Shown here in pieces: positions 8,547-16,185 of a DNA stretch of 64,000 nucleotides. The notes beneath the pieces are model-generated. The model made no database searches, was not told where the DNA came from, and worked only from the letters and a program-made list of their open reading frames with translations. Within the stretch, counting starts at the first letter, position 1, and the number at the start of each line of letters is the position of its first letter. Origin of the DNA: JAHRAW01 sp965249835 (lineage in GTDB: Bacteria; Pseudomonadota; Gammaproteobacteria; Arenicellales; Poriferihabitantaceae); NCBI GenBank assembly GCA_965249835.1, contig CBDFMY010000003.1, positions 248,001 to 312,000 on the forward strand, read 5' to 3'. Both the position numbers and the translations under genes were made by a program.

Positions 8547-9677
8547 ATGACCAATCCTCCTGTTTTTTCGATCGGCATTGAAGAAGAATATATGCTGGTG
8601 AACCCTGAAAGCGGCGACCTAGTGCGCAAGGTGCCGCGCTCGCTGATGCCGGCGATGAAGCGCGCGTTAGGCAATTGCGTGTCGCCGGAATTTTTGCAAT
8701 CGCAGGTTGAGATTGGAACGCCGGTGTGCCAATCGGCACCGGAAGCGCGGCGCGAACTTGCGCAACTTCGCGCCGGCGTTGCGCATGTCGCGGCGCAACA
8801 TGACATGGCAATCATCGCCGCCTCCACTCATCCGTTCGCCGACGCACGCGATCAACACATCACCAATAAAGCGCGTTACGCGACGCTTGCCAAAGATTTG
8901 CAGGAGGTGGTGCGCCGCCTGTTGATTAGCGGCATGCATGTTCATGTCGGCATCGGCGATGATGACCTGCGTATTGATTTGATGAATCAGGCGAGTTACC
9001 TCCTGCCGCATCTGTTGGCACTCAGCACCTCGTCGCCGTTCTGGCATGGCACCGACACCGGGCTCAAGTCCTATCGCATATCGGTGTGGGACGAGATGCC
9101 GCGCACCGGCATGCCCCATTTCTTTGATACCTTTTCGGATTTCCAGCGTCATGTTGATGTGCTGGTCAACGCCGGCGTCATCGAAGACGCCACCAAAGTT
9201 TGGTGGGACTTGCGACCGAGTGCCCGCTATCCCACGCTGGAGATGCGCATCGCCGATTTATGCACCACGCTAAAAGACGCGGTGTGCGTGGCGGCGTTGT
9301 TCCAGTGCTGGCTTCGATTTCTGCACCGATTGCGGCTTTCCAATCAACGCTGGCGACAGTATTCCACCTGGCTGCTGGAAGAAAATCGCTGGCGCGCGCA
9401 TCGCTACGGCATCGACAGCGGGCTGATTGATTTTGGTCGCGGCTCGATCGTGCCGTATACCGAACTGCTCGGTGAAATTCTGGAACTCATCAAAGAAGAC
9501 GCCGAAGCACTCGGTTGCGTGGCCGAAGTCAAACACGCACGCACCATTATCCGCCGGGGAACCAGCGCCCATCGCCAGTTGAAAGTGTATTACCGCGCGA
9601 TTGAAAAAGGCCACTCCCAACAAGTTGCCCTGACCAAGGTGGTGGACTGGCTCAGACAAGAAACCTTGCGGGAGTAG
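8547..9677 (+). CDS. Carboxylate-amine ligase, YbdK/GCS2 family
   Basis: 376 residues from ATG 8547 (MTNPPVFSIGIEEEYMLVNP); an in-frame start at 8505 would add 14 residues unlike the family. GIEEEY near the N-terminus is the ATP/Mg-binding motif of glutamate-cysteine-ligase type 2 proteins. HVHVGI and the RPSARYPTLEMRI block are also conserved. E. coli YbdK has weak gamma-glutamylcysteine ligase activity; the true substrate of this subgroup is uncertain. It is divergent from the homocysteine methyltransferase, whose start is only 90 bp away, so the two could share a control region. Confidence 0.85.
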   Translation: MTNPPVFSIGIEEEYMLVNPESGDLVRKVPRSLMPAMKRALGNCVSPEFLQSQVEIGTPVCQSAPEARRELAQLRAGVAHVAAQHDMAIIAASTHPFADARDQHITNKARYATLAKDLQEVVRRLLISGMHVHVGIGDDDLRIDLMNQASYLLPHLLALSTSSPFWHGTDTGLKSYRISVWDEMPRTGMPHFFDTFSDFQRHVDVLVNAGVIEDATKVWWDLRPSARYPTLEMRIADLCTTLKDAVCVAALFQCWLRFLHRLRLSNQRWRQYSTWLLEENRWRAHRYGIDSGLIDFGRGSIVPYTELLGEILELIKEDAEALGCVAEVKHARTIIRRGTSAHRQLKVYYRAIEKGHSQQVALTKVVDWLRQETLRE

Positions 9678-9692
9678 TGGTTCCCTGTGTCG

Positions 9693-10190
9693 TTATTCCG
9701 ATGAGTTCTGGCGAATTTCATCGCGGTTGAAGACCGCCATCAAGGTGGCGGTCATCTGCGCCACCAGTTTGGGTTCGCAACCGTTTTCTTTTTCATTGTG
9801 CGCCCACGCTTCGCCCTGAGCGACGGTGATGGACTTGCCGGACTTGACCACCCGCCCGCTGATGGTGAAGTAGTCGCCCTTGGCCGGGGATAGCAGGTTG
9901 ACCTTGAACTCCACGGTCAGCACCGAGGCATCCTCCGGCATCAGCGAAAAAGCCGCGTATCCGCAGGCGCTGTCCAGTGCCGTTGAAATGACACCGGCGT
10001 GGATGAAGCCGTGCTGCTGGGTCAATTTGGCGTGGAAAGGAAATTGCAACTCAACCTCGCCGGGATTGACCTCACCGAGCGAGATGCCGAGGGTTTGCAT
10101 GACCTGTTGCCGATTGAAACTATCCTTGACCCGGGCGCGGTAGTTGGCGGCGCGAGGTTCAAATTGCAGGGAAGTTTTGTCGGGCGACAT
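9693..10190 (-). CDS. PaaI-family hotdog thioesterase
   Basis: 165 residues. The core FIHAGVISTALDSACGYAAF (about residues 62-81) is the hotdog-fold helix with the catalytic Asp seen in PaaI/YigI acyl-CoA thioesterases, followed by LTVEFKVNLLSPAKGD. The family hydrolyses acyl-CoA or phenylacetyl-type CoA thioesters in the cytoplasm. It converges with the upstream ligase and is divergent from the dioxygenase. The substrate is unknown; a link to the benzoate island 17 kb away is possible but unsupported by position. Confidence 0.85.
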   Translation of the reverse strand: MSPDKTSLQFEPRAANYRARVKDSFNRQQVMQTLGISLGEVNPGEVELQFPFHAKLTQQHGFIHAGVISTALDSACGYAAFSLMPEDASVLTVEFKVNLLSPAKGDYFTISGRVVKSGKSITVAQGEAWAHNEKENGCEPKLVAQMTATLMAVFNRDEIRQNSSE

Positions 10191-10316
10191 GGTGCGAGAA
10201 TTATACGGACTATGATGCGGATATTATACGAGCCCGCCACAGCAAAGCCCGGCACTACTATTTTTCGCCTACAATGTCGTCAAGAGATTCGCGCCCGCAA
10301 AAACGCCGGAAAGAAA

Positions 10317-11312
10317 ATGACCCAAACCAATTCGATGCAGCGCGGTGGCGCACATGTTTCTCCCCCGACTTTGTCTTTGGATCAATCCACCATCGCCGAC
10401 CCGACGCGCTATCGCCGCTGGCGTGCGCAAAAACTGGCACGAGTCGAGCGTTTTCTCAAGCAGCCGTTTGTGCAGATTCGGGATCCGATGCATGTTGCGC
10501 GTGAAGAGTTGTTCGCACTGGGCGAGCGCGTCGACGCCATGAACTTTGTTTTGTATCGCATGGAAAATCGCGCGCACGACAACGCCACGTTTGACCACCG
10601 CGCACTCATCGCACTGTGTCGACAGGTGGGGCTTGACCAACTGGCATCCAATCCGTTTTCCCACGCATCCGGAGTAAGCGAAATTCAGGTGGCGGACGAT
10701 GCGCGGCAGCGGGCATACATTCCCTACAGCAACCGTGCGCTCAACTGGCACACCGACGGCTACTACAACCCGCCGCAACAACGCATCAACGGCTTCGCCA
10801 TGCACACCGTGCGCCCGGCAACCGCCGGCGGTGAAAACCGCATGCTCGACCATGAAGTGTTATACCTGCTGTTGCGCGACCGCGACCCGGCACTCGCCGC
10901 CTGCCTGTTCGCGCAAGATGCGATGGCCATTCCGCCCGGCACTCAATCTTTCGGGGCAGCACGGCCGGCGCAAACTGTGCCGGTGTTCTCCCTTACCGGC
11001 AGCGGCGATGATGAGCGGTTGCACATGGGATTCACCTTGCGCTCGCGTCACATTCACTGGAAGCCGTCAAGCACGGTGCGGGCGGCGCTGGCGGAGATTC
11101 GTGCCATCCTCAACCAAGAAGATAACCCTTATATCTTGACCCAGCGGTTTGCGGCGGGAGAAGGCGTCATCTGCAACAACGTGTTGCACAACCGCGCCGC
11201 CTTTTCCCATGTCGCCGGAGAGCCGGAACAACCGACCGGGCGGTTGGTATTGCGCGCGCGGTTTTACGATTCCATCGACATCCAATTACCCGTAGCGATG
11301 GATTGTGTGTGA
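10317..11312 (+). CDS. TauD/TfdA-type Fe(II)/2-oxoglutarate dioxygenase
   Basis: 331 residues from ATG 10317, preceded by GGAAAG 4 nt upstream; upstream extension of the frame overlaps the thioesterase and is discarded. NWHTDGYYN supplies the iron ligands His145 and Asp147, and VLHNRAAF supplies the distal His291 with Arg293 for 2-oxoglutarate. The facial triad is therefore complete. The family hydroxylates small molecules such as taurine or gamma-butyrobetaine; the substrate is not recognisable. The gene stands alone. Confidence 0.82.
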   Translation: MTQTNSMQRGGAHVSPPTLSLDQSTIADPTRYRRWRAQKLARVERFLKQPFVQIRDPMHVAREELFALGERVDAMNFVLYRMENRAHDNATFDHRALIALCRQVGLDQLASNPFSHASGVSEIQVADDARQRAYIPYSNRALNWHTDGYYNPPQQRINGFAMHTVRPATAGGENRMLDHEVLYLLLRDRDPALAACLFAQDAMAIPPGTQSFGAARPAQTVPVFSLTGSGDDERLHMGFTLRSRHIHWKPSSTVRAALAEIRAILNQEDNPYILTQRFAAGEGVICNNVLHNRAAFSHVAGEPEQPTGRLVLRARFYDSIDIQLPVAMDCV

Positions 11313-11388
11313 TGCGGTTGCGCGTGTTTGTGGATGACGGCTACGGAATTATTGCTCGTCATTGCAACTTGCTCCCTTGCCGCGATTG

Positions 11389-11404
11389 TTGTATATGTTC
11401 ACTA
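11389..11404 (+). repeat. TTGTATATGTTCACTA, candidate IS terminal repeat
   Basis: These 16 bases are identical to the outer end of the inverted repeat at 16118-16134 and differ in one base from 15600-15615. Here the repeat stands 56 bp before a truncated transposase-like reading frame, as an IS left end would. No partner end was found downstream. Confidence 0.55.
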
Positions 11405-11459
11405 ATTTGATGACAAAATTGAAATGTCATTGACTAACTGACACACTCAGGAGAACCCC

Positions 11460-11699
11460 ATGAGAAACAACAGCAAAGACAGCACGATTGAGAAAAATTA
11501 TATCCGCCACTGGCAACACATGTGCAAGGAATACGAGACCGTCAAAGCCGGCAAACACCCTGAATTCCGTTTTGCATCGGACTTCTACAAGCATCACAAC
11601 ACCCATCGACAGGTGTTCTTGAAGTATTATAAGCGGTATAAGGCGAGCGGCGACGAGCGTGACCTGCTGCCGCAGCGCCGCGGTCCGAAGCAGCGATAA
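11460..11699 (+). pseudogene. Truncated transposase N-terminus (helix-turn-helix region)
   Basis: 79 codons starting at ATG 11460 behind a good AGGAGA site. The stretch FLKYYKRYKASGDERDLLPQ followed by RRGPK resembles the N-terminal DNA-binding part of a family of single-ORF DDE transposases, which then continue for some 300 residues. Here the frame stops right after RRGPKQR and no DDE domain follows. With the 16-bp terminal-repeat-like sequence at 11389, I read this as the left end of a decayed IS. The alternative is an independent small DNA-binding protein. Confidence 0.55.
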
Positions 11700-11734
11700 A
11701 TTAATAGAAGTTGGTGTCGCTGACAATCTACCCC

Positions 11735-12001
11735 TCATGACAACGCCAAAAGAAACAACCAAAGCACCAGCGATTTCGAGAAACCAATGACAGTTAACCC
11801 CCACGCCAGCACATTAATCCAGATCGCGTTGGTGTTTTTATTCTTCACGGCGGCAACCGTTCCGATAATCGCAGCTATAGCCGCCAGCGGGACAAAGATA
11901 GCGCTGAAGAAAAATATACTAACGCCGCCGAGAACGCAGGCGATGATACCGGAAAGTTTGCCGGGGCTTTTTGTTGGTGTTGTCGTAGTCGTATCGTTCA
12001 T
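11735..12001 (-). CDS. Small DUF4190-like membrane protein
   Basis: 88 residues from ATG 12001, which has AGAGG 7 nt upstream; a longer frame from 12040 lacks such support. After a Thr-rich hydrophilic start (NDTTTTTPTKSPGKL) come two hydrophobic segments separated by a short basic loop (VKNKN), and a third near the C-terminus. The pattern GxLSGIIACVLGGVSI...FVPLAAIAAIIGTVAA is typical of DUF4190-type two- to three-helix proteins. The function is unknown. It lies 50 bp downstream of rpmG on the same strand and could be co-transcribed. Confidence 0.6.
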   Translation of the reverse strand: MNDTTTTTPTKSPGKLSGIIACVLGGVSIFFFSAIFVPLAAIAAIIGTVAAVKNKNTNAIWINVLAWGLTVIGFSKSLVLWLFLLALS

Positions 12002-12051
12002 GAGAAACCTCTGGTTGAGAGAGTTACTGAACTTAAACAATAATGACAGAA

Positions 12052-12207
12052 CTACTTGATCTTCCCTTCCTTGTAGACCACGTGCTTGCGCACCACCGGA
12101 TCATATTTCTTGATTTCTATTTTCTCTGGTTTGGTGCGCTTGTTCTTGGTGGTGGTGTAAAAATGGCCGGTGCCGGCACTGGACACCAATTTGATTTTCT
12201 CTCTCAT
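12052..12207 (-). CDS. rpmG: 50S ribosomal protein L33
   Basis: 51 residues, MREKIKLVSSAGTGHFYTTT then KNKRTKPEKIEIKKYDPVVR, the complete L33 sequence. It contains no cysteine, so it is the zinc-free (C-minus) form. It follows rpmB on the same strand after a 42-bp gap, the usual rpmBG order in proteobacteria. It binds near the E site of the large subunit. Confidence 0.97.
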   Translation of the reverse strand: MREKIKLVSSAGTGHFYTTTKNKRTKPEKIEIKKYDPVVRKHVVYKEGKIK

Positions 12208-12249
12208 GAGTTAATTCCCCGCCCGATGTTTTCAGCCGCACGCCGGCGG

Positions 12250-12486
12250 TCAGACCCGCGCGCCGCGGGTGCGGATATCGCGTAGCACCACGTCAATGCC
12301 TTTTTTGTCGATGACGCGCAAGCCGGCGGCGGAAATGCGCAACCTGACCCAGCGATTTTCGCTTTCCACCCAGAAACGGTGGTGGTGCAGATTGGGCAGG
12401 AATTTACGCCGGGTTTTGTTGTGCGCATGAGAGACGTGGTTGCCGCTCATGGTCTTCTTTCCGGTGACTTGGCATACTCTGGACAT
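12250..12486 (-). CDS. rpmB: 50S ribosomal protein L28
   Basis: 78 residues from ATG 12486 (MSRVCQVTGKKTMSGNHVSH, then AHNKTRRKFLPNL); the longer frame from 12576 is not supported by the family. This is the standard proteobacterial L28 with the GNHVSHAHNKT signature. It is the first gene of the rpmB-rpmG pair. The intervals 12487-12587 and 12208-12249 hold no further genes. Confidence 0.97.
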   Translation of the reverse strand: MSRVCQVTGKKTMSGNHVSHAHNKTRRKFLPNLHHHRFWVESENRWVRLRISAAGLRVIDKKGIDVVLRDIRTRGARV

Positions 12487-12587
12487 GATACTGCTGGGCC
12501 GGGTTGTGACGGGTTGTTTGGAACGGGTGCATTTTATACCAGAAAAACCGCCGGATGGGTAGTCAAAATAAACCAAATCAGGCCCAA

Positions 12588-12944
12588 TCAGGGCTGAGTT
12601 CCGCGCTCAATTACCACGCCGACATCGCCACCGCCGCGCACGGCACCGAATTTGTTCACCCGCACACGGCACCATTTGAGCGGAAATTCGCCCAGTAGCA
12701 GATTGGCGACCGCCTCGGCGAGGGCTTCCACCAGGGTATATTCCGATGCGCCGACCAACGCCGTCACCCGCTTGGCGACATCCTTGTAACTCAAAGTATC
12801 CTCAATGGCATCGCTTTTGGCGGCTTTGGTTACATCAAAGCCCATGTCGAGATCAACGGTGACGGTCTGGCGGATGCGGCGTTCCCACTCCCACACGCCG
12901 ATGATGCAATCGACTTTGAGCCCGTGAAGGTAAATTATATCCAT
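12588..12944 (-). CDS. folB: Dihydroneopterin aldolase
   Basis: 118 residues from ATG 12944 (a TTG one codon earlier is also in frame). MDIIYLHGLKVDCIIGVWEW and ALAEAVANLLL are characteristic of FolB, and the active-site Glu in IGVWEWER and the C-terminal Lys of RVNKFGAV are present. It cleaves 7,8-dihydroneopterin to 6-hydroxymethyl-dihydropterin and glycolaldehyde in folate synthesis. It is divergent from plsY across a 189-bp interval, the common gammaproteobacterial folB/plsY/tsaD neighbourhood. Confidence 0.95.
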   Translation of the reverse strand: MDIIYLHGLKVDCIIGVWEWERRIRQTVTVDLDMGFDVTKAAKSDAIEDTLSYKDVAKRVTALVGASEYTLVEALAEAVANLLLGEFPLKWCRVRVNKFGAVRGGGDVGVVIERGTQP

Positions 12945-13133
12945 CAATCAATTTGGTGAAAAAATCGCACTTGTGTACACTTGTGCGCGACTGTACTGCA
13001 ATTGAGGACGCTTGTCATTTCTGCTTGCCCTCCCCTCATTTTCATTTGGACATTGCGTTGCGCGCGTTGCCGTTTCATCCACTGATACAATCCATCACCC
13101 ATAAATCAACCCGATGCCTGAAGTAAACACCAA

Positions 13134-13754
13134 ATGCTGGATATAGCCCTACCGCCGCTGGCTTATTTGTTCGGCTCGATCTCCGGCGCGATTCTGGTTT
13201 GCCGGGCTATGGGTCTGCCGGACCCGCGCGCCCACGGCTCAAACAACCCCGGTGCTACCAACGTGCTTCGCATCGGCGGCAAAACGGCCGCGGCCATCAC
13301 CCTCGCCGGGGACGCGCTCAAAGGTCTGCTGCCGATGCTGGCGGCGCACGCGCTTAGCGATAACCCGACAATCATCGCGCTGGTCGGCGCATGCACATTC
13401 CTTGGGCATCTTTATCCGGTGTTTTTCACTTTCAAGGGCGGCAAAGGTGTGGCAACCGCCGCCGGCGTGCTTGGCGGATTAAGCGTTGTCCTGATCGCGC
13501 AGTTGATAGTGGTGTGGCTGGTCACGGCACTGGCGTTTCGCCGCTCATCGCTGGCCGCGCTGGTGGCCGCGGTGGTGGCGCCTTTGCTGATTTGGTTCTC
13601 ATTTCCGGAGCGAGGTTATTACGCAATGTCGATGATGATCACCGCGCTGTTGTTCTGGCGACACCGGCAAAACATCCGCCGCCTATGGGACGGCAGCGAA
13701 AGCCAAATACGCCTTACCAGCGGCACCAGCGACACCAGTAGCAAGCGGAAATAA
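13134..13754 (+). CDS. plsY: Acyl-phosphate:glycerol-3-phosphate acyltransferase PlsY
   Basis: 206 residues with about five membrane helices. All three conserved cytoplasmic motifs are present: SGNPGATN-like GSNNPGATNVLR (residues about 36-47), FKGGKGVAT (about 101-109) and a later GHRQNIRRL-like RHRQNIRRL. It acylates glycerol-3-phosphate from acyl-phosphate to start phospholipid synthesis at the inner membrane. The start at 13134 matches the family. The 12948-13133 interval upstream is shared with folB and presumably holds both promoters. Confidence 0.96.
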   Translation: MLDIALPPLAYLFGSISGAILVCRAMGLPDPRAHGSNNPGATNVLRIGGKTAAAITLAGDALKGLLPMLAAHALSDNPTIIALVGACTFLGHLYPVFFTFKGGKGVATAAGVLGGLSVVLIAQLIVVWLVTALAFRRSSLAALVAAVVAPLLIWFSFPERGYYAMSMMITALLFWRHRQNIRRLWDGSESQIRLTSGTSDTSSKRK

Positions 13755-13781
13755 CCGGCCGAAACCAACCGGCTGGCGCGT

Positions 13782-14798
13782 TCAAATCTCTTCCAGACTC
13801 CACCTTGAGCGAACATCAAATTCGCCACTGCCACTTTGATTCGCTGACCGCTCACCCGATAACCGCACATACCCGGCAAACGCGATCATCGCGCCATTGT
13901 CGGTGCATAACTCCGGGCGCGGATAAAAAACCTCGACACCCAACTCAGCCGCGGCTTGTCGCAACCGCTGACGCAATCTCGTATTGGCGCCGACCCCACC
14001 GGACACCACCAACCGCTCCCGACCGCTTTGCCGCAATGCCCGCACGCATTTAATCACCAGCGTCTCGACCACGGCGACCTCAAAGGCAAGTGCCAGGTCG
14101 GCGATGGTTTGCCGGTCGAGCGGATGCTTGCCGGCGGTGGTGCGCACATGGGTTTTCAATCCGCTGAAACTGAAATCAAGGCCGGCGCGCTTGGTCATCG
14201 GACGCGGCAATGAAAAACGCTGCGGCTGACCGTTGCGCGCAGCCTCGGCGATTGCCGGGCCACCGGGGTAACCCAGGCCCAGCAGTTGGGCGGTTTTGTC
14301 GAAGGCTTCCCCGGCCGCATCGTCCAGCGACTGACCGAGAATGTGATAGGTGCCGATGGCCTGGACATCCACCAGCAGGGTGTGGCCGCCGGAAACCAGC
14401 AACGCCAGCATCGGCGCGGCTGGCGGATTGTGTTCCAGCATCGGCGCCAGCAAATGCCCTTCCATGTGGTGAACGCCGAGCGCCGGAACGCCCCACGCGT
14501 GCGCCAAACTCTCGCCCACGGATGCCCCCACCAACAACGCGCCTTTGAGTCCGGGGCCCGCGGTATACGCGATTGCATCGGGCTTCACCCCGCCGTTGCG
14601 CGCATCGCCAATCAGGTGATCGATCAGCGGTAGCAGCGTCTTGATATGATCCCGCGCCGCCAACTCCGGCACCACGCCGCCAAACGGTTTGTGCAACTCA
14701 ACCTGCGTCGCCAGCGCATGCGCCAGCAATCCGGCTTCGCTATCGTAAATCGCAACGCCAGTATCATCGCAAGAAGTTTCAATACCCAACACTCGCAT
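13782..14798 (-). CDS. tsaD: tRNA N6-adenosine threonylcarbamoyltransferase
   Basis: 338 residues, normal length. GIETSCDDTGVAIYD opens the ASKHA fold, HHMEGH (metal ligands, about 110-115) and LLVSGGHTLL follow, and LDFSFSGLKT and VSGGVGANTRLR are intact. It forms the t6A modification at position 37 of ANN-decoding tRNAs with TsaB, TsaC and TsaE. It converges with plsY. The ATG at 14798 gives MRVLGIETSCDD, the expected start. Confidence 0.97.
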   Translation of the reverse strand: MRVLGIETSCDDTGVAIYDSEAGLLAHALATQVELHKPFGGVVPELAARDHIKTLLPLIDHLIGDARNGGVKPDAIAYTAGPGLKGALLVGASVGESLAHAWGVPALGVHHMEGHLLAPMLEHNPPAAPMLALLVSGGHTLLVDVQAIGTYHILGQSLDDAAGEAFDKTAQLLGLGYPGGPAIAEAARNGQPQRFSLPRPMTKRAGLDFSFSGLKTHVRTTAGKHPLDRQTIADLALAFEVAVVETLVIKCVRALRQSGRERLVVSGGVGANTRLRQRLRQAAAELGVEVFYPRPELCTDNGAMIAFAGYVRLSGERSANQSGSGEFDVRSRWSLEEI

Positions 14799-14854
14799 GG
14801 GCTGATTTTACCTTGCCCGGGCAAACGGCCGGGGCAAACTGGTAAGGTAATGGC

Positions 14855-15607
14855 ATGGCACAAAAACATCCGTCCATAAAAACTCCGATGCGGGAAAGTT
14901 TCCCGCCGCTGGAAACCGCGAATCAGGAAGGACTGCTGGCGGTCGGCGGCGATCTTGGCGAAGCGCGTTTGCTTCAGGCATATCGTAGCGGCATATTCCC
15001 GTGGTATGGCGCGGGCGAGCCGATCTTGTGGTGGTCGCCGGACCCTCGTTGCGTGATTTTTCCGGCAAAGTTCAAACTTTCGCGTAGTTTGAAAAAATCC
15101 ATCCGCCAGAGTGGTTTTCACTATACGCTGGACACCGCTTTCGAGCGCGTGGTCGACGAATGTTCGAAGCCGCGCCGCCATTCAGGGAACGACCATGGCA
15201 CCTGGATTACCGCCGAAATGGCGCGCGCCTACCTCGGGCTGCACCGCTCCGGCATCGCCCATTCGGTGGAAATTTGGCAACCGATGCCGCACGGCCGGTC
15301 GCGTGACCAGTCGCATGGCAAGTCGCATGGCAAGTTGATTGGCGGGTTATATGGCCTCGCCATCGGCGGCGTGTTTTTCGGCGAAAGCATGTTCAGCCAC
15401 GTGCGCGATTCATCCAAGATGGCGCTGGCGTTGTTGATTGAGCATTTGCTGCAATGGGATTTCCGTCTCATTGATTGCCAGGTCGTCTCACCGCATTTGC
15501 TAAGTCTCGGCGCCGAGGAAATCCCCCGCAGCGAATTCATCGAACAAATGGAGTTCGCCCTGACTCTGCCCGGCAAACCGGGCAATTGGTCGGCGGTGGT
15601 TGTATAA
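14855..15607 (+). CDS. aat: Leucyl/phenylalanyl-tRNA-protein transferase
   Basis: 250 residues. FPPLETANQEGLLAVGGDL, then AYRSGIFPWYGAGEPILWWS and DPRCVIFPAKFKLSRSLKK are hallmarks of Aat, and GGLYGLAIGGVFFGESMFSH is the second conserved block. It attaches Leu or Phe to N-terminal Arg/Lys of proteins for the N-end rule. An unusual insertion, SRDQSHGKSHGK, lies at about residues 150-160 in a surface loop and is encoded by a 12-bp tandem duplication (15309-15332). It is divergent from tsaD (56 bp). The stop codon lies within an inverted-repeat end of the element at 15600-16134. Confidence 0.95.
   Translation: MAQKHPSIKTPMRESFPPLETANQEGLLAVGGDLGEARLLQAYRSGIFPWYGAGEPILWWSPDPRCVIFPAKFKLSRSLKKSIRQSGFHYTLDTAFERVVDECSKPRRHSGNDHGTWITAEMARAYLGLHRSGIAHSVEIWQPMPHGRSRDQSHGKSHGKLIGGLYGLAIGGVFFGESMFSHVRDSSKMALALLIEHLLQWDFRLIDCQVVSPHLLSLGAEEIPRSEFIEQMEFALTLPGKPGNWSAVVV
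15309..15332 (+). repeat. 12-bp tandem duplication inside aat
   Basis: AGTCGCATGGCA occurs twice in direct succession and a third, partial copy begins with AGTTG. It encodes the SHGK SHGK insertion absent from typical Aat proteins, and it keeps the reading frame. Confidence 0.9.
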
Positions 15608-16134
15608 GTTCACTATGCCGACACAAGGCCGGCGGCATCAAAGCAAATGACAGTGGTATGCGAAGGGCATCGGCGGCGGCTTACGCCGCCGAGTGATCTG
15701 TGGCTGATATGCAAAGGTGCGGTTGCGCGTGCTCGCGCTTTGCGGGGGGGATACCCCCCGCACCCCCCTTTTGGCGCGGGGGAAACATCCTGTTTCCACG
15801 CGCCAGCGTGCGTCCCTGCACGCTCTGGTGATTGGGAGAATAGAGTAAATAGCAAAACTTCTATGAGCGTGACAACGAAAGAATCAGTATTCGTCATCCT
15901 CGCCGGCAGGCGGGGACCCAGACGCGGCGTTAGCCGCGCAAATGGCGGCGGCTTTGCCGCCATTAAGGATAGCGGCTAACGCCGCTGAGTTTAATAACTG
16001 GATTGCCCGGCCAATAATAACATGGGCCGGGCAATGACAAATGAAAGGCAATGGTGAATCGAAAAGTGTGACTCTCTTTGAAACGCCAAAAGTAACCGAG
16101 AAAAAACTGACAGCGAAATAGTGAACATATACAA
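15600..16134. mobile_element. Hairpin-rich 535-bp element bounded by 17-bp inverted repeats (MITE-like)
   Basis: TTGTATAAGTTCACTAT at 15600-15616 is repeated in inverse orientation at 16118-16134 with one mismatch. The interior has no gene. It carries many palindromes: 15671-15691 (GGCGGC..GCCGCC), 15742-15761 (GCGGGGGG..CCCCCCGC), 15942-15963, 15971-15986, and a perfect 10-bp stem TTGCCCGGCC/GGCCGGGCAA at 16003-16034. A single identical end copy at 11389 sits beside a transposase fragment, so a non-autonomous relative of that IS is a reasonable reading. This covers the gene-free stretch between aat and nadE. The target duplication was not identified. Confidence 0.5.
15891..15921 (+). repeat. 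REP/dRS3-like palindromic repeat, diverged
   Basis: TCGTCATCCTCGCC then GGCGGGGACCCAG form a short stem with one mismatch and the general layout GTCATTCCC...GGGAATCCAG of widespread intergenic repeats. A cleaner copy is at 54248-54274. Confidence 0.5.
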
Positions 16135-16185
16135 GAATGACGAGGTGTGCGATTTGCCCAACGATGGCATGTCGTTACAACGCCA

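Noticed and set aside
16003..16034. Perfect 10-bp hairpin as an intrinsic terminator of aat or nadE
   Set aside because: No T-run follows on either strand; it is better read as part of the palindrome-rich element.
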